DNA from: Glycine soja | Taxonomy: Eukaryota; Streptophyta; Magnoliopsida; Fabales; Fabaceae | Assembly (NCBI RefSeq): GCF_004193775.1 | Contig: NC_041021.1 | Location: 506,001 to 570,000 of the forward strand | Length of the DNA: 64,000 bases | Direction of reading: 5' to 3' | Shown: piece after piece, positions 62,567 to 64,000 of the stretch | Layout: every line of letters begins with the position of its first letter | How positions within the stretch are numbered: the stretch's first letter is position 1 | Notes under the pieces: generated by a model | Seen by the model: only the letters and a program-made list of their open reading frames with translations | Database searches by the model: none | What the model was told of the DNA's origin: nothing | Translations under genes and position numbers: made by a program

Positions 62567-64000
62567 TTTTATCGACAAATATTAGTAGTTAATTGTTAGT
62601 TTTTTTTTTTTTATATTTGCCTCTTTTAAGGTGTTGATTTTCCATAAAGTTGTCTAAATCCCAATTGTCAATTTTCTAATTAATGATAATAACTACATTC
62701 CGTGGTAAAAGAAAGATAATAATTGTAGTCTATCTTTAAAGTGCATAATATCTTCTTTTTTTTCTATGAGTTTATGGATGTCTTTCAACCCACTGAGTTA
62801 TAAACTAATTTCGTTCGCGGTGCGTGACTACTGCTGGTACAAGAAAAAATTGCATATAGTAGAAATTGAACATAGATTTTCCTATTAAATGAATCGTTCA
62901 CACTCATATGAATGCATCGGGATCTTATATCACAAAGCCAAACCTTTAGGTTTGCACAATATCTCTTTAATTTTAAAAAAGTCAAATCCTATTTAATCAA
63001 TATTACGTATTATTTACTTCGAATGATCTCATATGGACTTGTGCATTTCTCACATACAAATACTTTTATAAAAAAACATGAGATAAAGCTTGAAATAATG
63101 AGTTAGCCTCACCCTCACCTATATATAAATTATATTTTTCACTTAAATGTGATTATTTCATTTTGTTCCTCTAACCTCTATCTTATTAAAAAGAATTTAA
63201 AAGGAAGATAGACAGACAAAAATAATATATTCCTCCAAAAAGCAGAACTAAGAAAAGGTCATTAACCACTTTAATAATTGTTGATGCATGCACTTTCCTA
63301 ATTGCTGGCATTAGAGTCCAAGACATTCATAAACAAAAAGCTAAGAAATTGTAAGTAAGACCATATATAACTAATTACAAAAACCTATCGTTATCTTAGC
63401 TTCTAGGGTAATTAATTAGCACACGCCAGCATGCATCCTTCATTTTTGGTTCTATGTCTCGTCTCTTATCTACAAACGAGCTTGCTGAAAGAAAGTGTAC
63501 CCTCATAAGCAAATAGTACTATACCAATAATTTGTGAGGCCCTTTTTCACCATAAGCAAAATTGCATTAAACATGAATCACGTGTAACCATGCATGAGTT
63601 ATATGTTAAAAACGTACATAATTTTGCACACTGTCTTTTATTTATATGTTCACTATTGAATAGAGTGTTTAATGGGGTGGTTATGGTGAACAGTGCCAAA
63701 AAAAAAATGTTTCTCTGGTTAACTTTCTTGGCTTTTTGTTTCAGTGTTCGGTAACCGATTAAAGGAGTAATGACAAAAGAAAGATCTCAAGAGAGAACTC
63801 CTAAGTATTGGAAACGAAACTCTCTCGTTTGTAGAGAAAGCCAAATTGCATGAGGCTTTAATTTAAATTGTTGTTAAATAAATAAATAAATAAAGGGTTG
63901 TTGTCCGAAAGTGTGTTGGTAATAAGACAAGTTACGAAAGAAAGAGGAAGCTAGGGGGAGCCAAAAGCTGTTACTCGTTATGTCATTCTTGTTAAAGTGA
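62567..64000. other. AT-rich region without recognised genes
   Basis: No gene, RNA or bounded repeat that I can support. Short open frames (62785-62985 minus and 62912-63106 plus) overlap each other and have no family features. Confidence 0.5.

Overview
The window is nuclear DNA of a dicot plant. The genes carry many GT-AG introns, the intergenic DNA is very AT-rich, and TIR transposons, LTR elements and LINE fragments are dense. Gene families and repeat style suggest a legume, most likely Glycine (soybean or a relative). The species is an inference; nothing here proves it. I see no prokaryotic operon, CRISPR array or viral genome.

Layout. (1) 0.5-4.5 kb, +: a BTB/POZ-NPH3 family gene with an AT instead of GT splice donor and two frame breaks, so probably a pseudogene. 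Its last intron holds a MULE-like element with a captured metal-binding (HIPP) gene fragment. (2) 6.2-13.2 kb, -: an eight-exon Myb/SANT-like gene with a DUF3755 domain and MITE-like insertions in its introns. (3) 13.2-22.6 kb: gene-poor, with a hairpin, two RNase-H-type retroelement fragments, a MULE-like element with a perfect 9-bp target duplication, and a long foldback element. (4) 22.7-28.2 kb, +: a six-exon glutaredoxin-DEP-DUF547 gene with a one-base frame break in exon 1. (5) 28.3-37.4 kb: an AT palindrome, a 293-bp tandem duplication, a truncated GDSL lipase exon, a probable LTR and a LINE 3' end, plus a weak, unassigned two-exon candidate. (6) 37.8-40.0 kb, -: an intronless SUVH1/SUVH3-type histone methyltransferase-like gene, head-to-head with (7) 43.0-46.2 kb, +: a seven-exon membrane-anchored CYP21-4-type cyclophilin. 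(8) 46.2-52.4 kb: SINE-like, gypsy LTR and RT remnants and a non-autonomous hAT element with a perfect 8-bp target duplication. (9) 52.7-60.9 kb, +: a twelve-exon SNF2 chromatin remodeler of the CHR19/ETL1 (Fun30/SMARCAD1) group, whose tenth intron holds an antisense LINE tail and a complete TRIM element. (10) 61-64 kb: AT-rich sequence with another foldback element.

Two of the five apparently intact or near-intact genes act on chromatin (the SUVH and the CHR19-like remodeler) and one is a putative Myb/SANT nuclear protein. I see no evidence that the neighbours form a pathway. The most informative content is the structural record of transposons (TRIM, MULE with gene capture, hAT) and the frame breaks in two genes. 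I found no convincing new biological system.
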